Shown here: positions 33,259 to 45,330 of the stretch, in pieces
Layout: each line of letters opens with the position of its first letter
Numbering within the stretch: position 1 is the stretch's first letter
DNA from: Incurvaria masculella
Taxonomy: Eukaryota > Arthropoda > Insecta > Lepidoptera > Incurvariidae
DNA: 64,000 nucleotides
Direction: 5' to 3'
Assembly (NCBI GenBank): GCA_946894095.1
Contig: OX335647.2
Location: 18,184,001 to 18,248,000, forward strand
Translations under genes and position numbers: made by a program
The notes under the pieces: generated by a model
The model's input: the letters and a program-made list of their open reading frames with translations, nothing else
The model's database searches: none
What the model was told of the DNA's origin: nothing

Positions 33259-34085
33259 TCTAAACACGCCCGTAAGCATCAGAAAATTTCCCTCCCATAC
33301 AAACGTATAGACTGGGAGGTCGCGACAAAAATGGTAACGATAACGTAAATGGCTGAAACTGGGTTCACGGGATAAAGTACAACCCTCTGACGCTAAATGT
33401 GTCAGTCTGCCTGTTCCAAGTGGTTGCGTTACGGAAATAAGGCGCCTGAAAAAGTAGTTATGGTGACAAAAAATACATATGATAAGGTAAATGGATGCAA
33501 ATGACGAAGCATGAAAGTATCAATACATACTTGCTTAGCAATACAAAAACTGAACAAATCTTTGGTTGCATTTAGTAGTTATAGGCGATTTAGGTTACAG
33601 ATATAACTTTAGTTTATTTAATTAAGTAACCGTCTGGTTATTGTTGTATAATTAATAGGTATCAATGTTTCCAGATAATCAGTATATTCATCAGCAGGTG
33701 CATACCAGCATCTATTTTATATAGCCAATCTAGAAAACGCAACCACTTGGGACGGGCAGACCGACATATTTAGCATCAGAGGGTTGGTCTCTAACATGTG
33801 AACCCAGATTCAGCCATTTACCTTATCGTGACCAAAAATGTCGTGACCTCCCGGAATAGTAGTTTACTAATCATATGAAAACCACTGTTCCAACTTACCT
33901 GGTATTTGGTATCTAATGTTAGGCTGCAAATATCTGTGTTTGCATGTCTTTGTTTTTTCGGTAGAGATTCTGGGTCAAACCACAAAAAAAAACAAAATTG
34001 GTATGAAGATTTTCTTTTTGCTTTCATTTCATTCGGTTTGGATTTTTCCAAAAAACGAAAGCGTAGCATAGCTTTCGGGCCATTC
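33259..34085 (+). mobile_element. rep-C copy interrupted by rep-D
   Basis: Left piece (33265-33305, CCGTAAGCATC to CCATACAAACGTA) and right piece (33859-34085, GTTTACTAATCATATG to CGGGCCATTC before TTAA) together make a rep-C element. A complete rep-D element sits between them. The uninterrupted join is seen at 22770. Confidence 0.75.
33306..33858 (+). mobile_element. rep-D fold-back element, copy 1
   Basis: About 550 bp with terminal inverted repeats of roughly 110 bp: GGTCGCGACAAAAATGG, GGCTGAAACTGGGTTCAC, AACCCTCTGACGCTAAAT and AAGTGGTTGCGTT on the left all recur inverted on the right. No coding capacity. Copies at 36488 and 62071. Confidence 0.85.
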
Positions 34086-34373
34086 TTAACGGTCGAAAAT
34101 CCTTCATTGTAAAACTATTTCACCTGTGTGAACCGCACCCGCCCATATACTGGTATATACAGCCATATAAGTGGCTCTCCGAGTTGTAGAGACCTCGCGA
34201 GTCGTCTTTTTGAACATTTGACTTTTTTTATTCAAAATATTGTAATCTAAAAAAACACTGCCTCGACAAAAAAAAAATCAATTAAAATATCGAACCTGTT
34301 TGAAAAAACTTCACGCGAATCGGTTGACAAATGCAACCTCTTCGAGGAGAACCAGCCGGCATAATAAAGCATT

Positions 34374-34585
34374 TTTAGAGTTCCGTATCCAAAGGGTGCC
34401 AACGGAGTCCTATTACTAAGCCTCCGCTGTCCGTCCGTCCGTCCGTCTGTCACAGGGCTGTATCTCATGAACCTTAACAGGGAGACAGTTGAAACTTTTA
34501 CAGAATGTGTATTTATTTAGCCGCTATAAAAACTATTAGAAAAAAAAATATTCAATTAAAAATAAAAAAAACTTGATTTTTTTTA
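34374..34585 (-). mobile_element. rep-A copy 4, truncated
   Basis: Reverse orientation; retains the hairpin end (GAGTTCCGTATCCAAAGGG), a short (TCCG)n and the middle, but lacks the CCGGCCAAG end. Confidence 0.75.
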
Positions 34586-34930
34586 GTTTAAATCTTATTT
34601 CCCAATATTAAAACGGAGACTTTCGCCACGCTCGGCCAATAACTCTCGCTGTGGATGTAGCTCGAGTGAAAACGACGTCATTAAGGCTTTCATGGAAGCC
34701 CCACACCATTACACCAATTTCTCACATTCCACTGGGCTATTCCTTTCTCCTTTTCAAGGGTCAACTTTATTTTTATGTACCCGCGTGGCTCGAAGACCGC
34801 AAAATATTAGCTTGAACTTTCTAAATGACCTCGAAGGCCTACGGGCTGATATGGCCAATAAATTATTTTATGTAATTCCCGCCTTGAACATTCAGACTGC
34901 ACGAGCACCTGCAAATAGCGCCGAGCAGAG
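34586..34930. other. Spacer, nothing recognised
   Basis: Open frames here have no recognised product. Confidence 0.45.
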
Positions 34931-35278
34931 TGGTCAGTCTGAGTTCTCACCTAAATTGGCCGATCGACTGGCGTTTTCCGTAAAAACGTCAAACTCCATA
35001 CAAGTTTTTACTACATATTCTGTGGTTTTACTTCTTCAAGCTGTCAAAGTCAAACTCGGACTTCCGATTTGTATGAAAACGCGGAGTCGGCGTAAACGGC
35101 AACGTCGACGTATTTAACTCAACGTTGAGTAAGCTGTCAAATCAAACTCGGACTCGCAAATGTTAGTTCGCTTAACGCTCTCTACGCGGGTTCATCAATT
35201 TCTCCATACGTTTGAAAACGCCAGTAGATCGGTTCGCCGTAAACGCCAATTTAGGTGACAACTGGGACTACACGCTCG
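34931..35278 (+). mobile_element. rep-E MITE copy 3
   Basis: CAGTCTGAGTTCTCACCTAA on the left and TTAGGTGACAACTGGGACTA on the right; full interior including AACGTCGACGTATT. Confidence 0.83.
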
Positions 35279-35317
35279 GACCTCGGCCGCTCCCGACGCG
35301 ACGCGCAGCTCACTGAC

Positions 35318-35605
35318 CCTTCCCAACTCGCGGTTCGCTTCTCTCGCGCCTCCTGCGTCGCGTCGCTCCGCACAGGTGGGGGTTACGTTCCCAGTCGCGC
35401 GGATCGTGCGCGGCCTTCCCAACTCGCGGTTCGCTTCTCTCGCGCCTCCTGCGTCGCGTCGCTCCGCACAGGTGGGGGTTACGTTCCCAGTCGCGCGGAT
35501 CGTGCGCGGCCTTCCCAACTCGCGGTTCGCTTCTCTCGCGCCTCCTGCGTCGCGTCGCTCCGCACAGGTGGGGGTTACGTTCCCAGTCGCGCGGATCGTG
35601 CGCGG
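35318..35605 (+). repeat. 96-bp minisatellite, three units
   Basis: Three virtually identical 96-bp units start CCTTCCCAACTCGCGG at 35318, 35414 and 35510, GC-rich throughout. Because 96 is a multiple of three, all frames stay open and give artificial 32-residue protein repeats; there is no sign they are translated. Confidence 0.96.
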
Positions 35606-36487
35606 CCGCACAGCGGTGACACCTGTCGCCGATCGCATTGTCCCCTTTCCGAGTCGGCGTCTCTCGCACTGCCAGCGTGATATTTACTTCAAATGCCTCC
35701 ATTTAGGCCGCAAAAATAACTGTTAATAACTACATTTTGTTCATACAATACAATCAGCCTTATACGAGCACAACACGCGATTTGATCGCTCTCTTGACTT
35801 AGATTGCCCTTGACTTCAATGATCACAATTCAAGAATTATTAGAAGAAAGATTGTGTAGTATATATGTATACAATCATACATACGAATCGCCTGATTTCA
35901 TAAATTCTTCTAGGATATATATTGATGAAATATTGAAAAAATCCTAACTTTTTAACTAAGTCCGTACTGTTTATGATTTTCTCGCACAAGAAGATTTCCA
36001 TTTTGATATGTGTTTCTCACTTAGTCCCTAGAAAATCATCATTGCATGGTTCAGTTTAAGGTAGGCACAGCAACTGCACTCAAATTGAACATGGAACTTC
36101 ACGAAGTCACCTACTAGGCTAAAAGCGCAGGCAGAAGGCGTGTCGCCGTATGATGCGATCACCTCACCGGGAGAGCACGTGCAGGCTACCGGTGCGTCTC
36201 GGCGGCAGTTGGAAGCCGGCACAACAGGTTCCCCGGGCGCGGCGGGAGGAGGAGGAAGGAGGCGGGCGACGGAGGAGGTCGCGCGCACCCGGCGCGGCGC
36301 CGGAAACTCTATAGGCCCTAGAAGAGCCATAACACGTTTAAGTCGAAACGCAACTGGAGTAGAGCGGGATATTCAAGCCATATACACTGTGCTAAGAGTT
36401 TAGCCATTTCAGTTTTGTAAAAAAATTGAGGGTGTAAAAACGCCGCATTCACATTTGCACGGTCCTGTCAATCGTCAACTCTCTTTA
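35606..36487. other. Spacer with one GC-rich patch
   Basis: 36180-36310 is GC-rich and purine-rich. No gene or repeat recognised. Confidence 0.45.
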
Positions 36488-37046
36488 TATTCCGGGAGGT
36501 CACGACATTTTTGGTCACGATAAGGTAAATGGCTGAATCTGGGTTGACATGTTATGGACCAACCCTCTGATGCTAAATATGTCGGTCTGCCCGTCCCAAG
36601 TGGTTGCGTTTTCTAGATTGGCTTTATAAAATAGATGCTGGTATGTACCTGCTGATGAATATACTGATTATCTGGAAACATTGATACCTATTAATTATAC
36701 AACAATAACCAGACGGTTACTTAATTAAATACTTAAATATACCTAAAGTTATATCTGTAACCTAAATCGCCTATAACCACTAAATGCAACCAAAGATTAG
36801 TTCAGTTTTTGTATTGCTAAGCAAGTACGTATTGATACTTTCATGCTTCGTCATTTGCATTTACCTTATCATATGTATTTTTTGTCACCATAACTACTTT
36901 TTCAGGCGCCTTATCTACGTAACGCAACCACTTGGAACAGGCAGACTGACACATTTAGCCGCAGAGGGTTGTACTTTATCCCGTGAACCCAGTTTCAGCC
37001 ATTTACGTTATCGTTACCATTTTTGTCGCGACCTCCTAGTCTATTA
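36488..37046 (-). mobile_element. rep-D fold-back element, copy 2
   Basis: Opposite orientation to copy 1: begins TATTCCGGGAGGTCACGAC and ends GTCGCGACCTCCTAGTCTA. The long inverted arms are nearly complete. Confidence 0.85.
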
Positions 37047-37600
37047 GGTGGTGAACAAATCGGCAGGGCGAGCACGAAATATTGCTACTTGCGCCTCACC
37101 TAACATGTTTAGAGGTACGTCAAATTTCGACTGAAGGCCCAAGTCTAAGGCCCCGTCTCCACGAGGAAGCTGACTCCCTCGTGGAAATGGGGCCTAAGTA
37201 AGTTAAAGTTCATCACACTTTTTTTTAGAAAGAAGCCGTCGCGACGACAGATTAGCCAGGGTGCCAAAAACATTTAACTTGAATTTTTCTGTTGTTCGGA
37301 TAAGTTGATCAAATAAGTATGCTCGGAAAGTTAGAATTTAACTCGATCAACAACATTTAGAAACGCGAATAAGTCCAATTGCAACGCGTTATCTATGCTA
37401 GTATAATTTAAATAAAGAGTTTTTTTTTGTTTCAACCTCTAAAATCTGTAACTACCTACCAGTCTGATTTGAATAATTATTTTTGCATTCGATAGCCCAA
37501 TAATTTAGCGATGTTATAGGCTATTTAACATCACGCTACGACCCTTAGGTACCGAGCAAAAAACAGTTAGACAGAACGCTAAGTGAAAACAAAATTCTTA
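37047..37600. other. Spacer, nothing recognised
   Basis: AT-rich. Confidence 0.45.
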
Positions 37601-37745
37601 ATATCGTAGTACTTTGTGAGGTCATTTTTCATTACTTTGAGATTTCGTCCATACATAATGTGTCAAAGTGACGTCACAAAGTAGTACTTTTCGTTAGTCT
37701 TAGTTTATGTTACGACTATTTATATCAGCCTTAGTGTCTGTTACG
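37601..37745 (+). mobile_element. rep-I MITE, partial copy
   Basis: Matches the right two thirds of 49636-49802: TAGTACTTTGTGA, GTGACGTCACAAAGTA, CTTTTCGTTAGTCTTAG and ACGACTATTTAT. The left end is lost. Confidence 0.75.
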
Positions 37746-38289
37746 ACTATTTCTGTTGCTCTAAATGTGGCTTAACCGTGGCGGCAGAGATGCGGCGCGC
37801 TCAGCATGGCCATACCAAGATAATATGGCCATACATCGATGTCTTCTCACACACCCTACAAACTAATTTCCATAACTTTATGGGGACGGACGATTTATTA
37901 CACACGAACCAGCACGAATCAGTCAGAATCGACGTAAACAGTGAGATGTGCTACAAGAAGCAATTACATCACCTAGCAACTTGTAACACTGCTGTTAGGC
38001 ATATATTAATACAAGTTAATATTTAGGAGCGGACAATCCAACAATAGGTAAAATTTTAAATCATAAAATGTTACGTAACTTCGAAGTTCCGTAAACGCCA
38101 ATTCAGGTGGGCACCCCGACTACCTATACAGGTTACACGTCGTCTGTTAAAAAAAACGTAGTGTCCGCGTCGTACGGTTGGCAACATTGTCTTTGTCATA
38201 ATTTCGCGCGCAAACTACTCTTCACGATTTTTTGATATATCACTTGTTTCCGACGTTGTCTGTTGTTTGTTGTTTTTTGTTCTAATCGC

Positions 38290-38900
38290 AATGTGCTATT
38301 TTCGGGAGCAACGATGCAATGTGAAGTTTTGCGTGAAACTGAGATAAACCTTTACCGAAACATTTGAACTTCTGAAAGAAGTTTACGGAGATGATGCCAG
38401 GAAGATCTTCGACATCCACTGATGACACTCACATTCAGAAAATCTGTGATCTGGTTCTGGTTCTGAATGTCAGAGAACTTGCAGAAGAGGTTGAAATGTC
38501 AATAGGGTCGTGTCATCACACTTTGCATGAAAAAAATCGCAAAAAGGGACCATAGTTGTGGCGAGACAACTCATAGTTCCTTCACACGACAACGCGCCAG
38601 CTCACGTAGCAGCCTTGTCAATTAGCTAGTTTTGCGCCAAACATCTAATGACTGTCCTCCCTCAACCTCACTCGCCAGATCTGGATGCTTTTATATCCTA
38701 AATTTAAAACAGTGCTGCAAGGATGCCGTTTCGACACCATTGATGACATTAACACAAATTCGTCGCATGAATTGGGTATTCCGAAAGAAGCTTACCGGGA
38801 CTGTTTTGTGTCCGTGTCCGTTTTCCAAAGTGGAAACACCGCTGGGAAAAGTGTGTGAATCATGGAGGGGAGTACATTGAAGGGGACAAGAAACAATAAC
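38290..38900 (+). pseudogene. mariner-family transposase remnant
   Basis: Fragments in several frames read V-K-F-C-V-K-L, then T-E-T-F-E-L-L-K-E-V-Y-G-D-D, later H-D-N-A-P-A-H-V and P-H-S-P-D-L-D, and L-G-I-P-K-E-A-Y. H-D-N-A-P-A-H and P-x-S-P-D-L are the second and third aspartate motifs of mariner transposases. The span is only about 600 bp instead of about 1000, and several stops and frameshifts are present, so it has an internal deletion and is dead. Terminal repeats were not identified. Confidence 0.8.
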
Positions 38901-40795
38901 GTTTAAATTAAAAAAATAATTTGTTGCAGAATTACTGTGTGGTATTAGCCATCATTGTCAGGTTGCATAAAACAAAATTAACAGCCTTCGTATGCGTATG
39001 ATTAACTGAAATTGAAAATTATCTGATCGCTGAATTATCTGAGCGCGCCACGAGCGAAGATCGAGACGAAACGCGCGGTCATGACTCGCTGACCGAACGA
39101 TTGCCTCGAGGTCAACGTAGGGGAGTCTATTTCGTTCGCGGCGAAAATAGCCCGCGATCGACACATTCGGCGGCTCTCGCGCGCGGAGATCAACACCGCG
39201 GCACCACTCCGCCGCCGGCTGCAGCTATCGCGCGCTGCGCTTGCGCAAGCGCTTCCTTTGTTTTCTCGCAAGATAGATAAACGCCGATGCAACAGTTCGT
39301 TAGCACCACTTTTATTGCTGCACTCGAGTTATCTACTCGGGCACTTCGATGCTCCACTAACGACGCGTCGTCGCCGATTTACGTGTTTATTGCGATCAAT
39401 ATATTCGCAACGATCGCTCCAGTTTTGATAATGCAAATTCTATATGCCCGGATATTAGTGATCGATATTGCCGATGGATAAAGACAGTCAGAGTTGATGG
39501 ACGGTCAACATATCAATAGGTGCTGCTCTGCTTTTTAAAGACAACAAGGCATTGTCCCTTGAATATAAGGACCTCAAGTAGATTTTTAAAAGTAATCTAA
39601 ACTATTACATAAAGAGGTAATGTTTGATTTTCTTACTCGTACATGGTAATCTGTTGAACTACTGAACCAATTCTAAAAATTATTTCACCAATCGAAAGCT
39701 ACATTATCCGTGTCTAACATAGGCTATTTTATATTTTAATATGTAACGTAGCTTTAGAATAGCGCAACAATTTAGACTAGTTTTATCCTTATTACCCATT
39801 CCCATCAAGTTCTATGAAAAGAAGGCGAGGTGGGAGGGGCACGGCTCGGTGGCAATGTGAACGCATGAACCGGTGTGGTGGCGCATGGCGGTGCACCTGA
39901 CGGGGTGGCGTCGTCTCCTCGATCGAAAGCGCTGTCGATACCATCTGTCAAACGCATACAATATTTTTGACAGGCGATATCGCCTTCTCGAGAGCGCTTA
40001 CTCGACAGCGTTCGTAGTAGGGACCCTGAGCGCGGCGCTGGGAGGGGCAGAGCGGACAGTCTTCCCCACTACTCCACGGGAATCAGCACCGGTGGACACT
40101 TGAGGGATCTTTTCAGATGTTAATTTATCTATTTGTTTACTTGAGACCTTGGCCAGCCCGGTAGTTCCGCATAGTTCAAACATTTGTACCAGATTAACGA
40201 CGGTCGGCTCGCTTGATAGCGTGATTGTCCAAAAAGACAAACAGGGGGAATACATAAAAGTTTTTTTGACGCAGCGGCGGCGGCATGGCCAGATTAAAAG
40301 GTCTAATAATGGCCCTAATATGGCAGATAAATCGAAAAATGTTTAGTAGATATATCATGCAAAACAAATATTTACACATTTTAGACCCGATCTAAATAAT
40401 TATTAGTATATAGCATATTAATAATAAATAGTACCAAAACTATTTTGTTGAGAAGACATAGCAAGGGCAAATATCCTACGTAACAATATTATTTTAACTT
40501 TGGACCACTTTAGGTTTAAATTTTAAGCAATTAACAGGAACCATCCGAGCCCGACGCATGATTAATCGAGCAGCACGACACTTGATTGTTTACCGGCCGC
40601 CCACGGCGCGGGGGCGGCGCGGGGGAGGCGCGGGGGCGGCGCGGGGGTGGCTCGCGCTGCATGTGGGCGCGGGGGAGGGGCGGGGGGGGGGGCCCACGCG
40701 CCGCGACCACCTCGCGACACCGCGCTCCAAAGGTCACGGCATGCTCTACCCTTGGACGGCACGAATTAAACAATCAAGTACTAATAGCATAGATA
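38901..40795. other. Upstream sequence with GC-rich patches
   Basis: 38072-38130 is a leftover end of rep-E. GC-rich patches at 39040-39260, 39990-40090 and 40590-40720, the last with runs of G (GGGGCGGGG, GGGGGGGGGG). No gene recognised. Confidence 0.45.
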
Positions 40796-41120
40796 AAAAC
40801 TGGCCAAGTGCGAGTGGGATTCGCACACGAAGGGTTCCGTACCATCGTACAAGATAAAACAAAACAGGTTTTTTTGTATGGGAAAAAAGAAATCACTAAT
40901 GAGATTCTTTTATTATTTTTAAATTTGACCTATTTGTTGTCATAGCGGCAAAATAAATACATACTCTGTGAACATTTTAGCCTGCCTACCTATTACGGTT
41001 CATGAGATACAGCCCTGTGACAGACGGACGGACGGACGGACGGACGGACGGACGGACGGACGGACGGCGGAGGCTTAGTAATAGCGTTCCGTTGGCACCC
41101 TTTGGGTACGGAACTCTAAC
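40796..41120 (+). mobile_element. rep-A copy 5
   Basis: Full length, with a (GACG)n run of about 11 units near 41022-41066. The leading palindrome is damaged (GTGCGAGTGGGATTCGCAC). Confidence 0.86.
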
Positions 41121-41198
41121 AAGGAGATATGGCAACCAGCGCGCCGCGCCTACTGTGGGTCCCGCTATTTCCAATTTTCAAAAACGACTAATCCGTCG

Positions 41199-41350
41199 TG
41201 CATGCCACATGCAAACATAGTCGCAGACGTATTGGATGGAAACTGCTTGACGAACGCTATTCGCGCGCGGTGGCGGTGGTGTTTCGACTGTATGGCATAG
41301 GACACGCCGCCGCCGCCGCCGGATACATATATCATACAATTTATATGGTC
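41199..41350 (+). repeat. rep-K copy 1
   Basis: Shares ATGCCACATGCAAACATA, TTGACGAACGC, TTCGCGCGCGGTGGCG and ACAATTTATAT with 59196-59357. Contains a (GCC)n run. Class unknown. Confidence 0.7.
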
Positions 41351-42894
41351 ATTTTGACTATTTACCGGAGATGCGATATCGACCGCATTCCTCTTCTCCT
41401 TCCTTTCTCTTCAGTGATTAATACTGATACCAAACGTGCAATTTTGGAAACTTTATCGGCGAAGTCACTGAAAATAGTGAACAGTTGGGAACCCCCCGAC
41501 ATATATTAATATTTATGCAAGGGCTACATAAAAGGGGGCATCCTCACAATTCCCATCGAAGTCTTTTATATCCGCCAGACGAGCTAAAGTACAGTGTTAA
41601 CCTCAATCGTCTGCGCGATCTCATTGCGGCACGACAGCGGCACACTTTGCCATAATCGCCTCGCAATTCGGAATCGATCGCGAACCGTGCCGACGAACAC
41701 ATACGGCGAGAATCGATACGCGATTTTCGCCAAAGTCGGGATCGTCGGAACGCCCCCCCTCACTCCCCCCCCCTGCACCCCCGAACGGAAGCTCCGCCGC
41801 CGCCGCCGCGCCGCCTCTATCGCGGGCTTCCCCGCATTGTTGCTAGATGGTGCCCATCGATTGGCACCGCGAGTGGTTGACCGCGCCGCGCGGCATTGTA
41901 CGTGGCTCCGTCAGGCCGCCGCCGCCGCCACCTCCGCAGCTGTAGCCTTGACTTGTTCCATTCATGAAATTAACACGAGCCGATAATGACAAAGGGGTGT
42001 AGAGGTTCGGTTTGGCGTTCACACCGCACACAGGTGCGATGTGCGCTATGCGTCATATACTAAGCAATTCTAAAGAAAGACATCAGACGTTTTATAAAGT
42101 ACAGTCCGTTCACTCTGAAATGTATACACCGGAAATAGAGGGAAATTTGATATATCTTTCTGTCATTGACGTCAGGTCAACCATGAAGTAAAAGGGACTT
42201 AGGAATTCCTTCCCTTTCCAGTGTTTACATTTGATAGGAAACGACTGTACATATTTATACCTTTTTCAATGTGAGTACATGTTTTTATACATAGAAATTG
42301 ACATGGGTCACGACATTCTCGGGGAGCCAGTTGCAATGCCAAGACCTTTCTTAAAGAGAACGGCTAAATACAATTATATGGAATTGTAATCCGTGACATT
42401 TTAGACAGTTAATTTTTAAAGTTTATTATCAGATTAGGCTTACAAATAAAAAAAAAACTCTCAGACATATTTTTAAAAATGCCGACTGCAGCGCGAATGG
42501 TCTCCGAGAGCATCGGCGACCGAGACGGCAGCGGCGGCGGCGAACGGGGCGGTATCGACCGACGAGAGGCGAGACGGGCGCGTGTGTAGGGCGCGGGGCG
42601 CACCGATGTAGGTGGCGCTGGGGGGGCGCGGGGCGCGGAGAAGGGAACTTGCGTAAATTAGGAGCCGGCGGCGGCGGGGTGGGGGGGGAAGGGTGCCGGC
42701 CCGCGGAGTGAGGAATCCATTTCGGAATTCGAGAGTTCAATTTTGTGGCAAATTATGTGCAAGTTGGATCAACAAAAGCCTTGTTGATCTATTGTGACCG
42801 CGATTGATTTTATTTTCTAAACGCTTCTCTCTAATCACTTCGAGGAAAATGGTAAGGATATGCCAATCAAAACCAGTAATTGTAACATGTTTTT
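41351..42894. other. Upstream sequence with GC-rich patches
   Basis: GC-rich at 41750-41950 and 42480-42700; nothing coding recognised. Confidence 0.45.
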
Positions 42895-43566
42895 GAAGTG
42901 AAAACTTTTGAAGTGAAAACTTCTTTAGCGGCGCTGAGCACTTTTTGTTGGATGGGTAAAAACTTCCAAACTCGCGTCAGGGTCACGTGATGCTGATCGA
43001 AAAAGCGTAAGATTGAAGTGAAAACTTCTTTAGCGGCGCTGAGCACTTTTTGTTGGATGGGTAAAAACTTCCAAACTCGCGTCAGGGTCACGTGATGCTG
43101 ATCGAAAAAGCGTAAGATTGAAGTGAAAACTTCTTTAGCGGCGCTGAGCACTTTTTGTTGGATGGGTAAAAACTTCCAAACTCGCGTCAGGGTCACGTGA
43201 TGCTGATCGAAAAAGCGTAAGATCGAGGGGAAGGGAGAGGAACTAGTAGATTCGAATCAAAACTGTTTGTTTCTTACTTCAGCTATCATAAACCGATTGT
43301 ATCAGTTTTAGAAATTTGCGATGATGATTCTGGTAATAACGATGGTGAAAAAGTCGTCGAAATTATGGATGAAAGTTGATTTTGCTAAGAGATAAAAATT
43401 AATGTAATATATAAATAAATAACGATATAATATTATGAATAATAACATGTAAATTGTCATATTTGTGTACGATAGCGCAATAAATAAACATTGTATTCTA
43501 CCTCATAAATGATAGTATTTTTGTACTTATAATTAAACACAACGTTAATACTAAAGTTTTCACTTC
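42895..43566 (+). mobile_element. Candidate inverted-end element holding a minisatellite
   Basis: GAAGTGAAAACTT at the left and AAGTTTTCACTTC at the right are perfect 13-bp inverted ends, 670 bp apart. The interior has the 105-bp minisatellite and a plus-strand frame closing I-C-D-D-D-S-G-N-N-D-G-E-K-V-V then a stop (43317-43379), possibly the tail of a lost ORF. No target duplication was found, so the boundaries are provisional. Confidence 0.45.
42910..43224 (+). repeat. 105-bp minisatellite, three units
   Basis: Three near-identical 105-bp units with TTCTTTAGCG at 42921, 43026 and 43131. Each contains GAAGTGAAAACTTC, itself a palindromic repeat of the element end. Confidence 0.95.
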
Positions 43567-44572
43567 TGCCGGCACTCCCAGTGCTACCGGTGTTTTTTTT
43601 TTATCACGTTTTCATTGAATAACTTTTTTCGTCTGTTCGGTACACATTTTGCAATCTACTTTAAATCAACTTCCCGATGAGCCAGAGCAAAATTTTAGAT
43701 AGTCTCAGAACAGAAGACTATGAAATTAAAAATATGTATATTGTATTGTTTTGAATCGGTGAAATAAACGTTTTAAATTCCTAGTTTATGAAAAAAAAAT
43801 TTTTTTCTGAATAAGTCAATAAAAGAGTCAAATGATGGCAAAACTAAAACATTTATGACAACAAAATGATTATGGTATTTATTAGAATTTAGAAAAGACA
43901 AAAACAAGAAGACGCAGATTTCGATTGACTAATATAATAAAAAAAAACCCTAATAAATCAGCAGAGTGATTTTTAATGGTTCTCAAACAACGAATGTCTG
44001 TGGGGGATGGGTGAAGTGTGTACTTTTCAGATGCTTACGGGCCCCCCACACCTAAAACCGGTTTCGTGCCTATCACGTGGGCGTTCCCGCTCCGGCGCCG
44101 GGAGCCCCAAATTGATTCGGTCGCGGGAGCGGCGGCGGCGGCGTCGCGCCCGCCGCTGCGGCAAGCGTGCAGCTGATCGATACCGGTCGCGCCCTCCCCG
44201 CCGCGCCGCGACGCGCCCGCACAGCGCGTCCGTCGCGTCTGGACGCGCCGCCGCGGCCGCCGCCTCCGCGCCGCCGCCGCCACCGAACGGAAGTGTGCCG
44301 ACGCGCGGCGACGCGGAGGAAGGCGCCCAGCGCGACTTATCGCAGCGGAGTCGCGCCGTGCCGCCCGTAAAGTACCGATTCGACGAGACATTGACATATT
44401 TAAGGCGGAAACAAGACTCGGGCATTGGCCATAGTAATTAACAGTCGCATTCGAAATTGTCAAGACTTAGTACGGGATTAGCACCGGAATAACCATAAAA
44501 AAACCCATTTGGTCCACGTATTAAAGTTAGTCCCACTATGAATAGGGCTGCTAGAGTCAGAGATCGCGTGGC
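43567..44572. other. AT-rich stretch then GC island
   Basis: 44030-44390 is GC-rich with long frames on both strands and Arg/Ala-rich translations. No recognised product. Confidence 0.45.
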
Positions 44573-44715
44573 AAAATGTGACTGGACATGGACGGCTAAT
44601 ACCTTCTGTAACTAATTTAATAACAAGACTAACACCTGTTGTTATAACATAAGCCCAACACACCTCATGGGAACTAGGTACCATGCCAGAATCTTCCTCA
44701 AATTGCACGGCTTCA
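44573..44715 (+). mobile_element. rep-G fragment
   Basis: ATGTGACTGGACATGGA, CCAACACACCTCATGGGAAC and GGTACCATGCCAGAA match 52357-52475. Confidence 0.65.
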
Positions 44716-45330
44716 TTACTGGCAATATAATTAAATTTTAATTAAATGACGCTTTTGTTTGGTTTCTTTTACACCTTTTTAAAATATTAGTTCCAAAAAA
44801 ATTAAAAATGCTTTATACTTTAATCGATTTGTACTTTCAAGATTACAGTATGACAGGTGATGCTAGAGTTATCAACATTCTTTATCGAGATCAACTTGAT
44901 CAATAAGTGAAGACCGCTTGGGACCAATCATTTTAGATTCTTTAGTAATAAAAAAAAATTAACAGGAAACGTCTATACTGTCGTAATTTTTTTTTTTTTT
45001 TTTTTTTATTTGGTTTGTCAACAGTGACTCATTTCGCAAAATACAAGAGAAACTTACAAAGATACGGGAAAAATACTGAAACTATCACTAATAATAGACA
45101 AACACAACATGATATACATTTCTTTTTTAAGGGTCTAAGTCTAACGGTGTAACAGAGTTAAGTACATTTCGAAACGCTACCGAGTGTATAAGTAAGCTAA
45201 ATATGAAATATTATTATAATTACATCTATGAAACACATCACAAAAATGTGAAAAGGCTATTGAAATTACTCTTACATAAAGAAAGAAAAAAAAAACACAT
45301 AACACAAACAATATTTAACAAATGAAAAAG

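Noticed and set aside
35195..35702. Repetitive 32-residue protein repeats on both strands
   Set aside because: They come from a 96-bp minisatellite whose unit is a multiple of three; no independent coding evidence.
37801..37830. Possible MED13 start exon on the minus strand (W-Y-G-like codons)
   Set aside because: The surrounding codons do not fit the conserved E-L-W-x-F-W-Y-G-E stretch and there is no suitable splice donor phase for exon A.
40558..40857. Glycine/arginine-rich protein
   Set aside because: GC-rich G-run patch running into rep-A; frames open on both strands without recognised domains.
42867..43196. Minus-strand repeat protein of three 35-residue units
   Set aside because: A product of the 105-bp minisatellite (also a multiple of three).
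35318..43224. CRISPR-like arrays
   Set aside because: The 96- and 105-bp units are contiguous with no unique spacers, and this is a eukaryotic genome.
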